This document shows, piece after piece, positions 1 to 12,125 of a DNA stretch of 64,000 nt. The stretch spans positions 222,303,978 through 222,367,977 of the forward strand of contig OX465281.1 in the NCBI GenBank assembly GCA_949987705.1, in the 5' to 3' direction. The notes under the pieces are model-generated. The model was given only the letters and a program-made list of their open reading frames with translations. It ran no database searches and was not told the origin of the DNA. The position numbers and the translations under genes are program-made. Each line of letters opens with the position of its first letter. Position 1 is the stretch's first letter. The stretch is from Thereva unica (Eukaryota; Arthropoda; Insecta; Diptera; Therevidae).

Positions 1-319
1 ATTTTTGTGTATTTTTTGTGTTTCAGTTTGTTAGTTTATTGAAAATGGCACCCCTGTCTGGATCTATGACAACTGTCATAAGTTAAAAATAACAATAACA
101 TTAACCGGGTGAATTTGCCTGGTTAAAGTTAACGTTAAAATGTTACGTCATGTTAACAATTGTTAAACGGTGCAACTCCCGTTTTGTCTAACCGGAGATT
201 TGACAACCGATTTAGCTTTTGTTACGGTTAAAGTTAGTTGGTGCAACTCACCCTTAATGTTGAATTGAATTTTTAAACTGTCAAGTGTCAGTTTATCAAA
301 TCAAATCTAGTATGTATCT

Positions 320-1180
320 AAAATGTATACTTTCCACGACTTCTCGAACGTTATTGAATTCTTGGGCTTTTCTCTTTATAAAGCCTTGATCGACACGGTC
401 TAAGGCTTGGTGGTTGAGATAATAATCCTGCAGCTTTGTTTTTCTTTTTCGAGAGAAAGTAATTACATGACATTTGCTGATGTTGAGTTGGAATTTATTG
501 TCCAGTTTTACAACGCGTTTAGCTTTGTTTGAAAGAAAGTTACGTCGTTCTCGGACCTTATGACATTATAAATCTTGAGGTCATCGGCATAGAAAAGTCC
601 GACAAGGTCTGAGATAAATATATTGAATATCACCGGGCCTAGATGGGTACCCAGAGGGACCCCGGAAGTTACTTAGATTTCTTCTGACAGAAATTCTGAA
701 ATCTGACAACCTGAGTTTGATTTAATCCAATCCAGGGCAGGACCTTATATTACAAACTTTAGTAGTTTTTTTACTTAAAATAGCAGCAGCGAATGATCAG
801 CAAGATCAAAGGCCAACGCAAGGGAAGCCAGTATAAACCGTACCTATTTGATGACCGTTCTCCATACCACATAGTAGATCGGAGGTTAGAATAGTAAGGT
901 CTGTAGTAGTCGATCATCCCTTTCTGAAACCATGTTCATTGGTCGGTTAGAGGAGCAATCTTATCGTAAACAAGCTTTTCGAGAAGTTTAGTAATTGCTG
1001 ATAAGATGGCAATACCCCTGTAGTTTTAAACTTAGTGCTTATTAGATGTTTTGTGGATTGGAGTAAGATAGGACTTTTTCCTTATCTTAGGGAACTTTCT
1101 TGTCGATAGCGGTTTGTTGAAAGTAAGATAGAGGAGAACCACAATTTGAACTGCTATTGCCCAGAATTGGTTTATTGGTA
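320..1180 (-). mobile_element. Non-LTR retrotransposon relic (reverse transcriptase)
   Basis: Read on the minus strand, 540-700 encodes a reverse-transcriptase core with SGVPLGTHLGPVIFNIFI followed by YADDLKIY; the catalytic YADD box is intact. Around 960-1100 the same strand gives NYRGIAILSAITKLLEKLVY, an upstream RT block, and 330-500 gives the downstream LNISKCHVITFSRKRK block. Several frameshifts and stops and at least one deletion break the frame, so this is a dead copy. The HLGP/YADDLKI signature resembles the RT at 4422-5246, possibly the same jockey-superfamily type. No ends were found. Confidence 0.8.
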
Positions 1181-1254
1181 GAAACTAAAGACGTACATAT
1201 AATAAAGCCGCTCTTACCAGCTGTCCTTTACATTTTTTCAAACTTAAGATTTTT

Positions 1255-1345
1255 TTTATTTTTTTTTTAAATTAATTTACTATACATTTATTGGTGAAGT
1301 ACACAAGAACTACATCTTTTAAAGTACAGAACAAACGGCAAAAAA
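1255..1345 (-). mobile_element. LINE 3' end fragment
   Basis: The segment with AGTACACAAGAACTACATC at about 1298 closely matches the tail of the LINE at 7964-10965 (AGTACACAAGATTTACATC at about 7996), followed by a similar run with AAAGTACA. It is a 5'-truncated copy of that family or a close relative. No coding part is retained. Confidence 0.55.
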
Positions 1346-1619
1346 AATTAAATCTTAAAATAATAACTTAAACTAGCCTTAAATAAATAATGTTGAAGTG
1401 AAAATAAAGAGAAAAGAAAATTATAGGGGATAGCTAAGTGGGGTAGATACGGGCATAGGATAGAGCTTTGTGTACTTCCTGTGCATATCCGGCGTTGTGT
1501 CTTGTATTGTAGAGGTGTTATCATTTGATAACTAAATGAATGAATACATACTGGATCGCGGCGGCGTTCCTTGGGACATGGCGCCCTCGGGCGGTCGTCC
1601 GGATCGCCCATCCCTAAAG

Positions 1620-1725
1620 CCGGTACTGAAGCTAAGCTTGCTACTAGACATTGCACCGTAACATGAACGACATGACGGGCTGGTAAAGAATTATACCTAA
1701 GCTTCGACTTTCACACATAAAAAAT
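1620..1725 (+). mobile_element. LINE 3' tail, family shared with 63.1-63.9 kb
   Basis: AAGCTTGCTACTAGACATTG, then GACATGACGGGCTGG and CCTAAGCTTC, then an A-rich end. It matches the 3' untranslated tail of the LINE at 63099-63900 (opposite strand there) and the tails at 13960 and 35280. Only the tail is present. Confidence 0.6.
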
Positions 1726-1729
1726 CGAG

Positions 1730-3150
1730 CCTTGTATGTATACGATATCAGTCTTTCAATAAAATCCTTTGTCGGACTATGTAGCTTGGATTTTCAGAGG
1801 AGATTCCAGGATATTTTTGAAAAAAAGGACTATACACTGATACGGGAAAACGAAACTTGAGTAACTCCATTTAGAAGATATATAGCTTCTAAGAACGACA
1901 AAAAATCCAATATTCTTCGCTTTTTTAGAGTTTTGCGATTAACAGTTTGTTATTTTATTGTTATTCATATTCTTCTTTTTATTATAATTTTTACTGAACA
2001 CCGAATAATATTTCAGACAATATAATCTCCAGATTTTGAGTAAAATTTGATTCACGAACCGAACGGCATGGATAGAAATGGTGGAGGAAGCCATGGCCAA
2101 TAATAGGATGTATTACTACAGATGATGAGGGTTGCAAAAATACAAGGTTATATGTAAAACTCTAACAAAAAACTTAAACGGACTGTAACGGCTTGACCGT
2201 TACGATTATTCTCGACTCTTTAAAAATTTTTTTTGGTCTGACCATAACCTATCAACAGCCGGCCGATTTGTAAGTTCAAGTTCAGTTCGTGCTTGAGCAT
2301 GTTGTTGGCTTTTCGTCAGAAGTCAGAAATGAAAAAGCTTACTAGAATGGCATTTCCTTATTCCAGTTGATTACTCTCTTTCGAGCGAACTTTTATGTTT
2401 AACTCCGGTTCGAATTTAGTTGGGCGAACTGAGGGCTGTTTTATCCTCAGTTTAATATGTGGAAATATTTTGCGAACTGAGGTTATATTAAAGTTCAATC
2501 TTACTTACAAAAATACTTAGTTTAATTTAAAAATACTGCTTACCTTATATCCAGCTTTAAGATCAAGCTCGTCTGAGTGTCTAGCTTTAAAATTATAAAG
2601 AATTACATAAAGATTGGTCGGAAGAAGACGATGTGATTTCTGTAAATAAAACAATAAAATCAGGAATATTTTCAAAATAATATTTTGTAAAGTTCAATTA
2701 CAGTTTTGTGCACTAGCTTAAGCGTTGCTTTTAAATTTACATATACATACACAGAATATACAATTTTTAAGATTTCTTATATATTATTTTAAAATTATAG
2801 CAGTCTGTACCTACATACAATTCGAAAACACAGAGATTGCACAATATTGCAATCAATTATGAGGACGACATAGAAGCCTACCAAAATTAAAAAATCTTTA
2901 AAACAAATTCGTGGGCGTTTTGTCGTCTAGCAAGGCGAGCGAAATTGCAAGAACTTTTAAAACGTTACGATGCGTTACAGGGTGGAAGGGGGTTCGAAAA
3001 AGCGTTACGTAACATTGTTGTTTTTTTTTTTTATTTAAATAAAAAACTAACCTAAAACCTTTTCGTTTATGTTTTACGGGGAGGCCCTCGATTGTATTAT
3101 GTATGTCATTTTTATTATGCTTTCGTTATCAGTATCCGTTAGTGTTTAGA
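1730..3150. other. Unassigned AT-rich DNA
   Basis: I see no coding signal, RNA gene or recognisable repeat boundary here. It is probably intronic or intergenic DNA downstream of exon D of the minus-strand gene. Confidence 0.5.
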
Positions 3151-3220
3151 GTTAACCCTTCTAGCACAGAAGGCGCACTTTTCAGTTAAGCATGAAAATC
3201 TATATATACATACACATACA

Positions 3221-3223
3221 CAC

Positions 3224-3276
<53 letters not shown>

Positions 3277-4217
3277 CGATTCTCCAGAACTTTTAACCTG
3301 CTTGTCGCTTCGAAATTTTTATGACTAACAATTTTTATAAGAAGATTAAAAATAAAAGAAGCTATCAATAATGTTAAGAAACTATTAATGAACAATAAAA
3401 TATAAGTACGAAGTCATTTAAAACGATATATTGCAATAAAATTTGAAGAAATGTTCCGTTACCTGTCACTTTTCGGCCTGTCTTTAGCGCTAATCTGAAT
3501 GAAAAACTATTTATATTTGTGATAGGAAGCGTTGAAACAAATAGTGAAAAGTGAAAAGTTGTAGTTTAACTCTTAAGGAAAAATGCAGTTGTGTTCGGTG
3601 CAGTGTCAAATCGCTATATTTTCCAAAAAACAACTCTGAAGTTTGTCCCTAGGTTTTGACGTCAAAGTTGTAACCCGCATGGTAAGTCGAAGTACTCCGA
3701 ATTGTCTCATTTTATCATAATTTTTTTTAAATGTACTTATTGTTCAGACACTAACGAACATGTGCATACATTTTGTGACAAAAATAAGTTGAAATCGGTT
3801 GATTTTTGGGCAAAACTGGGTAACATGAACGTAGGTTACATTTAAATGTCAAAGTTGTAACTGCAATTAATTTGCTCATATTACATTAAATTCATCCCCG
3901 TAAAATTTCTTATGACGTATTGTAACTAATTAAATCATATGCAACGTTTCCTTCACTTAAATTGTTTCATGAATCTTAAAAAAAAGTAATTTAAGCGAAT
4001 GTCAAAATTGTAACCATGTCAAATTTGATGTCAAAATTGTAACCATGTCATACAACCATGACATAAAAAAAAATGCGCATTGAATTTTTTAATGTTCTAC
4101 ATCAGAAAACATTTATTTATGAAATAAGAAACACAAAAAATATCATGGCACGGTTGTGCTATCAATTTGAAATTTTATTTTTCCAATTAGCTCAGGTTAA
4201 AGGTTCTGGAGAATCGC

Positions 4218-4272
<55 letters not shown>

Positions 4273-4280
4273 CATATATA
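3221..4280. mobile_element. TIR element embedded in a TA microsatellite
   Basis: Two TA dinucleotide runs (3221-3272 and 4221-4280) flank a unit with imperfect terminal inverted repeats of about 27 bp. The left end at 3273 starts TGGCCGATTCTCCAGAAC and the right end at 4220, read inward on the other strand, starts TGGGCGATTCTCCAGAAC. The termini abut TA, as expected for a Tc1/mariner-type target. Inside are repeated motifs related to GTCAAAATTGTAACCATGTC, two perfect copies of which lie at 4001-4020 and 4030-4049, with relatives at 3660 and 3847. No transposase is encoded, so it is non-autonomous. Confidence 0.7.
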
Positions 4281-4389
4281 GAGTTTCTCTTCTAACGCAG
4301 AAGGCGCACTTCCCAGCAGGGCTGGGAAATTTTACCACTGCCGTGGCTCAGCTGAGACATGCAAACATAAAATATTAAAAACATAAAAG

Positions 4390-5250
4390 TTCAAAAACAT
4401 TAAACAGAGAAGCATGCAAAACTAATAAGGGAGTGAGGCACGCAGAGAGTCACGCCTTTTAAGGACAACTTCACTGGTTAGCAAGCTAAACACACTCCTA
4501 TTGTTGTTAGTATTTATAAGCATGCGATTAACGGGTTCGAACATGCCATAATTGGTGTTAGAGGAATTAATGTGCAAGAGAGGTTCACCTCTCAGGTTGT
4601 AGTTATTCACTCTAAATGACGCGCGGTTTCTTAAGAAACCAGAGTCCACCTTGTCATTCATCAGTCGATGAACGAATATAACGTCAGCGACCTCACGGCG
4701 CTTATGGAGGGAGCTTAAGTTGAGCAATTTAAGTCTGTTCTCATAAGGCGGAAGAGCGAGTGGGTCATCCCACGGGAGGTGGCTGAGTGCAAACCGGACG
4801 AACTTCCTTTGAACCGATTCGATTCTACTAACATGGGAGGAGTAGTAAGAAGACCATACCTGGGAAGCGTAGTCAAGCAAAGGCCTAACCAAAGATACGT
4901 ACAGGTGTTTAGTGACGAGGGGGTTGTTGAACTCTTTGGACCATCTTTTTATAAATCCCAGGACTGAATTGCCCTTGGAGGAGATATAATTGATGTGGGT
5001 GGAGAAATCCAACTTACTTTCTAACCTAACCCCAAGATCGATTACAGATTCAGTACGGGAGACCTTGTTGTCACGCAGAAGCAATACGCTGAGGAGACAC
5101 TTGTTAAGGTTTGGAGGGAAATGAAAGTTGACAACTACGACGTTGCGACGAAATATGGAAAGCCCGAAGATAGCTTGCAGGATCAAGCAGAACCTAATCC
5201 GGCGTGCTATAGCGCTCACGTCCGTGAATAGCAATATTTCTTGCAAGTGA
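4390..5250 (-). mobile_element. Non-LTR retrotransposon, C-terminal RT half
   Basis: A 274-codon open frame on the minus strand encodes the region downstream of the YADD box: a KCLLSVLLLRDNK block, VIDLGVRLESKLDFSTHINY, GFIKRWSKEFNNP, then LYVSLVRPLLDYASQVW and RIESVQRKFVRFAL. These are the ordered thumb and post-RT motifs of jockey-superfamily LINEs. The frame ends near 4422, shortly before A-rich DNA that may be the 3' end. The copy is 5' truncated near 5250, so the polymerase core is missing. Confidence 0.85.
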
Positions 5251-5313
5251 TTACGAATTAATTAATTATGATTACGTGCGGACGAATCCTGCGGTTCCCG
5301 CTCGAGGAGTGCA

Positions 5314-5690
5314 TTGAAATCTGTCTTTCCGGATACTTTCCTGCCGCCACCCTGCCCAATCCTTCAAACCCCAAGCGAGCTCGTGGTACGTAGTCAGCTA
5401 GACAAAGGATCATGCAAGTTTTCACCACTTCTTGTGAGGTTGTTCGTTGATCTGTCGTCTCCTCTAGAAGGGTTTAAGCAGATGCTTTACGATTTATTTT
5501 GCCCATAAGTACTATCCGACTTCAAGAACAGAATATGTGTAACGTGTGGGGCCTATTTCACATCCCACGAGAGTGTTCAAATGCACAGTGGTCACTTGCA
5601 TGGCAAGACTGCCCAAGACCGTCGTGAAAGCAGAGAACGGTCACAGCGACTTGCTGCCAGAAGGGCAAATGCAATTTTATTTTGACTAAA
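5314..5690 (+). pseudogene. Zinc-finger-like coding fragment, unidentified
   Basis: A plus-strand frame of 64 codons (5314-5508) is followed after one stop by an open stretch encoding CVTCGAYFTSHESVQMH, a CxxC plus spaced His pattern like a C2H2 finger, then an Arg-rich tail ending near 5690. It could be a relic of a transposon-encoded DNA-binding protein or a processed host gene fragment. I cannot assign a family. Confidence 0.35.
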
Positions 5691-5976
5691 ATGTTTGACT
5701 TCAGTTTCAGTTTGACTTCAGTGGAGATCATCAAAAAATCATAAAAATTAATAACAGCATGACAGGTGTTGGAAAGGGAAGAAATACAGCGTCACTAACG
5801 GGAAAAATAAAAGAAATGCGTTCCGAGCTACGAGGGTAAAACAGGGGGAACTTTAGGGGGGTGGAAATGATTTTTCAAGATTTTCAGAGAAATTAGACCT
5901 CCTATCGAAAAAAGTTATGGGCAATAGTTGTAGGTAATAAAAAGATCTACAACTTTTGTCAAAACAATTTTTTCAC

Positions 5977-6600
5977 CTAACCTGAAATATTCCGAGAAAA
6001 TCGAAGAAACTGATCAAAAAGAAATCGTACAACGTCAAAGGCCAAAAGAAATAGCGGGATAGTTTTCCTAGATGCTCCAGGCGGTACAGGCAAAACATTT
6101 CTTATCAATTTGATATTGGCGTCGAATCGAATGCAGAATGAGATTGCATTCGCAGTGGCATCATCGGGAATTACATCAACGCTACTTGATGGTTGACGCA
6201 TAGTGCATTCAGCACTCAAGCTCAAATTGCATTTGAACCAGACAGAAACACCTCCATGTAGCATAAGCAAACACTCAGGTATGGCCACAGTCCTTAAAAC
6301 GTGAAAAATTATAATTTGGGACGAATGCACCATGGCCCACAAAAAAATTTGCGTTCGGACATTGGAAACGGCTAAATTCCAATCGATAGCAAAGCAAAAG
6401 AAATTTCATTCCCGCTAAACTTTTGTCAAATGCAGCACTATAAAAATCCAGATTGGCTGTGCGGACGTAATGACGATGTCAACAAACATAATGAACAAAT
6501 TCAATTGAAACTACTGAGAAAGCCTGTCAAATAGAAATCGATTGATAAAGTAATGGACGAAGAACAAGTAGGCATTTATCCCAAAATGAAATATGTAAAT
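5977..6600 (+). mobile_element. Helitron Rep-helicase relic (Pif1-like)
   Basis: The plus strand encodes VFLDAPGGTGKTFLINLILA, a Walker A motif of Pif1-family helicases as carried by Helitrons, followed by VASSGITSTLLDG, then HSALKLKLHL, and IIWDECTMAHKK, the Walker B/DEAH-like block. An in-frame stop interrupts the block between GITSTLLDG and HSALK, and downstream the frame dissolves after about 6420. A second relic of the same helicase lies at 49790-50810. Confidence 0.85.
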
Positions 6601-6991
6601 TTGCATACTAGGTGGGGTGCGCCATCTAGACCTTCGGTATTTCAACATTGAATAACTCCGACATTTTTAAGCCGATTTTGACAAATGAACAGGATTTATT
6701 TAGGATATTCTCTACCATTTATGTCGATTAAATTAGCTCCATTCGATACACAAAAAGCAGCTGTTTTCAGGCGTTTTAACAGCTACTTCGGCTGGTATGT
6801 TAGCTTTGAGTTCGTCATTGGTCTTCCTGGCATAAACTTTCCTTTTGAAAAACTTCATCGTAGTGGCTGGGCGTAGCAAGGGGCACCGTTTTGTTGAAAA
6901 AGGTTTGTCAGACCTTTTTCACTCGTTTCTAGACACACAAAGTGCACCAACGTCCAACGATACCCTGCACTGTTAACGATTTCTCGACTTT

Positions 6992-7728
6992 TTAAGGGAG
7001 CATTTCCCTTTGTTGGCTCGAAAATTGAGCGATTTTTAGGATTTTTTTAAAAGAAAACTAATAGAGTAATTTACAAAATTCTTTTTTTATAACTTTTATT
7101 GGTCTCTCTACTATATTAAGAAATTTTTTTGGGTCAATCAAAAATATGTAAATCCCCCCTCCACTCGGACAAAGATTGCCGTGTCCGCCGCACACGCCTC
7201 TTCCTCGGAAGTGCTCAAGGTCGCACGTGCGACCTAAAATCAAAAATACATAAATTTTATGAAACTATACACTAATACCTACTAACTGTGAGAAATGGTT
7301 TTTTGAAATTCGAAAAAATAACAAAATGGCGGGCTTTTGAAAAAAAAAAGTTAGATTTTCGTCCATTTTTTAGCCACATTTATTGTTATAACTTTTTGAA
7401 AAATTAAAAAATGAAAAAATTAAAACTGTCATTCCCTGACAAATTTAAAGAACAACAATTGTGCCAAATTTGAAAACGATATCTTGAACTGTTTTCTTTT
7501 TATCTCTTCCGAAGTGTACAAAACAAGTGGTTTCGGGAAAATGGCTTTGAAGTTCAGAGTTCAGGTGAGCGCAGCGGGAGGTACGCCTCTTTAATGATCT
7601 GTAACTTTCGATCTACTTGAGGTATCGATCTGAAATTTTTGGGATCATATTTTTAAATCATATATCTAACGATTAAGCGAAAACAAAAATTAATTTTTTT
7701 GATCCAACAAAGGGAAATGCTCCCTTAA
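6992..7728. mobile_element. TTAA-flanked non-autonomous element
   Basis: The left end TTAAGGGAGCATTTCCC at 6992 is repeated in inverted orientation at the right end (7704-7728), giving an inverted repeat of about 25 bp continuing through TTTGTTGG. Both ends carry TTAA, the target duplication of piggyBac- and Kolobok-type transposons. The interior has no coding signal. Confidence 0.75.
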
Positions 7729-7963
7729 TAAAAATGATTCGATGACGGTTTTTGAGCACACTCCGGCTCAAATAGTAACTTTCTCGTCGTGCAGCAGGGT
7801 TCCGAGAACGAAGTGTGGGGTCTTTGTTCCATAAATTCGATTTGTTTATTGACTCTGCCATCGAGTGTATAATGACCTTGGTCCGTCATCGCATCGATCA
7901 TACTTGCGATGGCATTTCAATATTGCAAGCGATGCGGCTTGTTCGTTGGCAGCAATCATTGAG

Positions 7964-10900
7964 TAATAATAATAATAATAATTTATTTTTGGACAGTACA
8001 CAAGATTTACATCTTTTAGAGTACATACAGGAATTACAACAACAGAAAGGATTTACAAAAGAAAAAACTTAGAATTAGATTTAAAAATTACAATTAAATT
8101 AAATTACAATTACATTAAAACTAAAATTAAAATAAAATTAAAGCAAAAATAAAAGAAGAAGAAAATTAAGAATGAAATACAGAATTAAGTAAAAAGAATG
8201 AAGTAGGAAAGTGAAGAAAGAGAGATAAAGAAAGCTAGTGAGACGAAGAAGATAGAAAAATAGATGCATGTTTTTGAATACTGTGGCCGTGCTCATCCTC
8301 TGAATGTGACTAGGAAGATTATTCCAGATTCTAAGAGTATACACAAAGAAGGAACGACTACCAATTAGGGAAGTGTGGGCAGGAATCAGGAATTTGATGG
8401 ATCTCAAGGATTGCAGAGGAACAAGGAAGTTAGCAAGGTAGCAGGGACTTTTGGAATAAAAGACCTTATGCAAGGGAAGTAGAGCCATGAGATCAAGGAA
8501 TTTAAAGAGGTCACAACCCAGTAGGGAATTTCGGACACCCGACACATGATCAGACCTCCTCATATGAAAAATGAACCTAATGCAATCATTAAATGCCACT
8601 TTAAGACGCTGACGGCAGGATGAGTCGAAGGAAATATACACCAACGAGCCACACAGAAAATGGGGAACAACAAGTGATTTGATGAGTTTAGCTCAAATAG
8701 GCGAAGATAACAGACTTCCATGTAGCCGCAATTTACGAAGAGTTCCATAGATTTTAGAGAGCATCAACGAGACATGATTACAGCAGGAGAGTTTAGAATT
8801 GACAACAATACCCAGATTTTTGGCACATTCAACGATTGGTAGAGGAACATTATCAAGTAAAATAGGCGGCAAACCATCCAGGGACAGCGAGCAACGACTA
8901 AGGAAAAGTACTTGTGATTTAATTGGATTTAGTTTAAGGAAATTACTAGAACTCCACTCATTAATTTGAGATAGGGTTCTATTGAGTTTAGATACACAGT
9001 ACTCAATCTGATGAGGCGGACACGAGATATATAGCTGAAGGTCATCAGCATAGAGATGAAAAGAGCAGTGACGGATAACGGATGGAAGATCATTAATATA
9101 AAGGGAGAAAAACAAAGGACCAAGAACCGAACCCTGAGGCACACCTTCAGGTACTCTAAGGAAAGAGGATATCACAATATTGTGCCGAACACACTGAAGC
9201 CTATTAGAGAGAAGAGAAGAAAAAAGACGAACAGAAGAAGAACAAAAGTGATACCGTTGACTATGTAAGTTTATGAACGAGATGCGAGTGAAACACAGAG
9301 TCAAACGCCTTGGAGAAATCAAGAAGAACTAGTACTGCAATATCACCTCGATCAAGAGCGGAACGAAGATCAGTCGTTACCTTCAGTATAGCAGTTTCGC
9401 AACTGTGGAATTTACGAAAGCCAGATTGGAGATTAGAAACGAAATTATTAGAATCAAGATATCGAATGAATTGAGTAAATACAATTTTCTCAAAAACTTT
9501 AGCTAAAAAGGGAAGAATACTAATAGGGCGAAAATCAGACAAATCGGCAGGGAAGGGCTTTTTAGGTACGGGAGTCACTAAGGCTTTTTTCCCTAGTAAA
9601 GGAACTTGGGAGGTTGTCAGGCAATAATTAAGAATATGCGTGATAATTTCAACAATTAAAGGGGAGAGAATCTTAAGAAAGCGAGGAGAAATTCCATCAT
9701 AGCCAATGCTGTTGGACGAAATGGAAAGCAGTATTCCAAGTACTTCACGTGAGTCAACACAACGAAAATTAAAACCATCAAAAGATAGAGCATTGGAGAA
9801 AGGGGAACAAGAAGAGGAAGACAATGAGGAATTGGGAGGGGATTGAATGAAGGATGCATTGAGTGAGTTTACATCTACATCATAAGAGTTAAGCTCAGAG
9901 GAATGAATGCCTAGAGAACGGACATTAGACCAAAGTTGCTTAGTGGACAGGGCAGGATCAAGTTTCCGGGAGTAAAATTCACGCTAGGCCGATTTGACTT
10001 TGTTATTGATTAAATTACGAAGATTTTTGTATTCACGAAGGTAGCTCAGGATCCTCGTTCTGCGATAACGTCTATACAAGAACTCACGCTCAACAATCAA
10101 GTTGCGAATTTCGTAAGAAAACCAAGGACAAGTTGGAATTTTACAACGTCTTCTTGTAACTAAAGGGACACATTGATTAAATAGAGACTGAGTGAAGAAT
10201 TAAACAGATCGACTTTGGTGTCTACGCAGGTTGTATTATAGATATCAGCCCAAGGTATAGACGAAGAAGCTTCAGAAAGACGAGTAAAATTGATGTTATT
10301 GAAGTCACGATACGAAGAAAAGGCAGGCAAGGAGGAGGAAGGGTAAAAAGTAAAACGAAGCGAGAGGAAGAGAATATCGTCATCAAAGAAGCTAGGGGGA
10401 GAAATTTGGTTATGTTTTAACACTGAGTTGGTGGAGGTAGCAGTGAGTACATCAAGGAGCGATGGATTATGGAAGTTTAAAAATGTGGGCAGTTGATTTA
10501 GAATACGTAGATCCAATGACCCCAAGAAGTACTTGAGTGTATTCGCAGCAATTATATTATCGTAATGACGGGAAAGCCTGGAGACAAGATCAAAAAAGTT
10601 ACCAGCAACATCAGGAGTAAACACATTAGGTGGACAGTAGACACTTACAATAACACATTTGTCATGGGATGATTTTATTTCTACTGCGATAAATTCAAAT
10701 TGTGAGCCAATGGACTGGCCCACTACTTTTGAGGAGAGAGAGGAGGTGACATAAATAGCAACACCACCACCAGTACGACTCAAGCGATCATTTCGATGCA
10801 AAGAAAAAGTAGGCAAGGAAACATAAGAAGTTGGGATTTCTGGTTTAAGCCACGTCTCATTGACTACAATAACATGCAATTTAGTGTTATCAAAGAGGTA

Positions 10901-10965
10901 TCTCAGTTCATCCATTTTATTCCTCAGACTTCTTGCATTAAAGGTACATAATATGTTCAGCCCCA
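7964..10965 (-). mobile_element. Near-complete LINE (endonuclease + RT)
   Basis: The minus strand reads, 5' to 3', an apurinic-type endonuclease beginning near NILCTFNARSLRNKMDEL (about 10960) with VVNETWLKP and GGGVAIYV; an RT with RPISILPFLAKVFEKIV, LLDFSKAFDSV, GVPQGSVLGPLFFSLYI and YADDLQLY (about 9010-9030); and a C-terminal block with RSFFVYTLRIWNNLP. The 3' end is an (ATT)n run at 7964-7982. The protein is broken by a frameshift near 9262, an in-frame stop near 8693, and others. In the endonuclease, the usual GDxN block appears deleted after HYDNII and the late SDHD motif reads FDDD, so the copy is inactive. The motif style suggests the CR1/L2 side of the jockey group. Confidence 0.88.
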
Positions 10966-11270
10966 GTAAGTTGCGCTTTGTATGGGAAGAGATGAAGATC
11001 TTGTTTCATAATCCTCCTTAGAGGTCTGGCACTCACGTTTAACCCCTGAGATTGGCGGCGATATGACATATTTGGATTATCGGCAACACTCTTTATTACC
11101 ACTCTTTTAACTTCATTGAAGTGTTGCGGACGCGGTCGAATGGGACTATGGCAAGTGACTACAGACTTGTACTCTCAACTCAGACTCTAAATTCTTCACC
11201 AAAGTACGGATTGTGTTTTCTGAAGGTGTTGTCAATGTTAAACGCACAATTTTACCGCGATTTTTGGATG
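10966..11270 (-). mobile_element. Mariner-like transposase N-terminal relic
   Basis: The minus strand encodes NPNMSYRRQSQGLNVSARP followed by RRIMKQDLHLFPYKAQLT, the helix-turn-helix recognition block of insect mariner-family transposases. An upstream open stretch reads RPQHFNEVKRVVIKSVAD. The reading stops where the LINE 5' end begins at about 10965, so the LINE appears joined to or inserted in it. No catalytic D,D,D region is present. Confidence 0.7.
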
Positions 11271-11439
11271 TGAATATAATCACAGCTAAAATAGTACTGA
11301 ATGGCGTTTTAGAATCGGGCACATTTTTCGAAATATGTAGGTCTAGATGGCGATGAGATGTAAAATAAAAAAGACAAAATAAAATTTAAGTAGAAATTAA
11401 AAAATTAGTCAAAAAGGCAAAAAGATTAAATCATCCGCC

Positions 11440-11502
11440 GCGCCCCTTTTAGCTATACGTGCCCCCTGTGTGTGGCGTCCCCCAGTTTGGAAACCGCTGT
11501 TC
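11440..11502. mobile_element. Possible hAT terminal fragment
   Basis: The end CCCCAGTTTGGAAACCGCTG at about 11482-11501 resembles, on the opposite strand, the CAG-GGTTCCCAAACTGGGG terminus common in hAT elements. Only one end was found. Confidence 0.35.
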
Positions 11503-11994
11503 TATAGGAGTTATTAAATTGAAAACTTTTCTAAGACTCTTTTTATAAACAGCCTTTTAGTGGATAGTGGTGGGGTTCCCCTCTCTAAAAGAAAATTTTG
11601 TGTTTTTCACCGGGTGGTCATAAAATTCACAATCTGGTTTAGGTATAGAACTAAAAATTTATACAATTATTTTTAAAATAACTAAAATCCCCTCTTAGTT
11701 CAACACCAGAAACATCTTTCTTATCACTGCTGTTAAGATAAAAGTCATTTCATTATTTTACATTAAACTTTCCTGATAGCACTCCTATAGATTTCAAGAA
11801 ATTAAATCGTATAATTTAGACAAGTTACGAAAATCAAATTAATTTAATTAACTTGAAATTGTAATGAAAGAAAAGATATCAAATGACTTTCACCAATAAC
11901 CAACATTCGGCTAAAACTTTCTCTATACAACATCCAAAACTGATAAAATAGCAAAATAAAATAAAGCAAAGCAAAGCACCTGATGTTGTCTTAC

Positions 11995-12125
11995 AGGTGA
12001 TGGGCATGGAGAGGTGCTGGCCGAAGACAGGGATTTTTCCACATCATCCGGAAGATCCACTGATCCAGTCCTGAGGCCACGATTGGCATAAAGTAATTTC
12101 CTTTGATGTGATGGACTTGATGGGG
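11995..12125 (-). CDS. Host gene 1, exon D (internal, partial gene)
   Basis: Acceptor TTTTACAG ends at 12126 and donor CCT|GTAAGA follows 11995 on the minus strand. Entered in phase 1 from exon C, the 131-nt exon reads SPSSPSHQRKLLYANRGLRT then GSVDLPDDVEKSLSSASTSP, ending CPSP in phase 0. It is Ser/Pro-rich and probably disordered, with RKLLYANRGLR as the one conserved-looking block; RTGSVD looks like a basophilic-kinase phosphorylation site, an inference from sequence only. Downstream exons would lie below 11995 and may leave the window. The gene was not recognised. Confidence 0.7.

Noticed and set aside
3186..3395. Open frame with an Ile-Tyr repeat
   Set aside because: It is produced by the TA microsatellite and has no coding character. 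The same applies to 4073-4378.
5977..6342. 121-codon minus-strand frame
   Set aside because: It is antisense to the clear Helitron helicase motifs on the plus strand.
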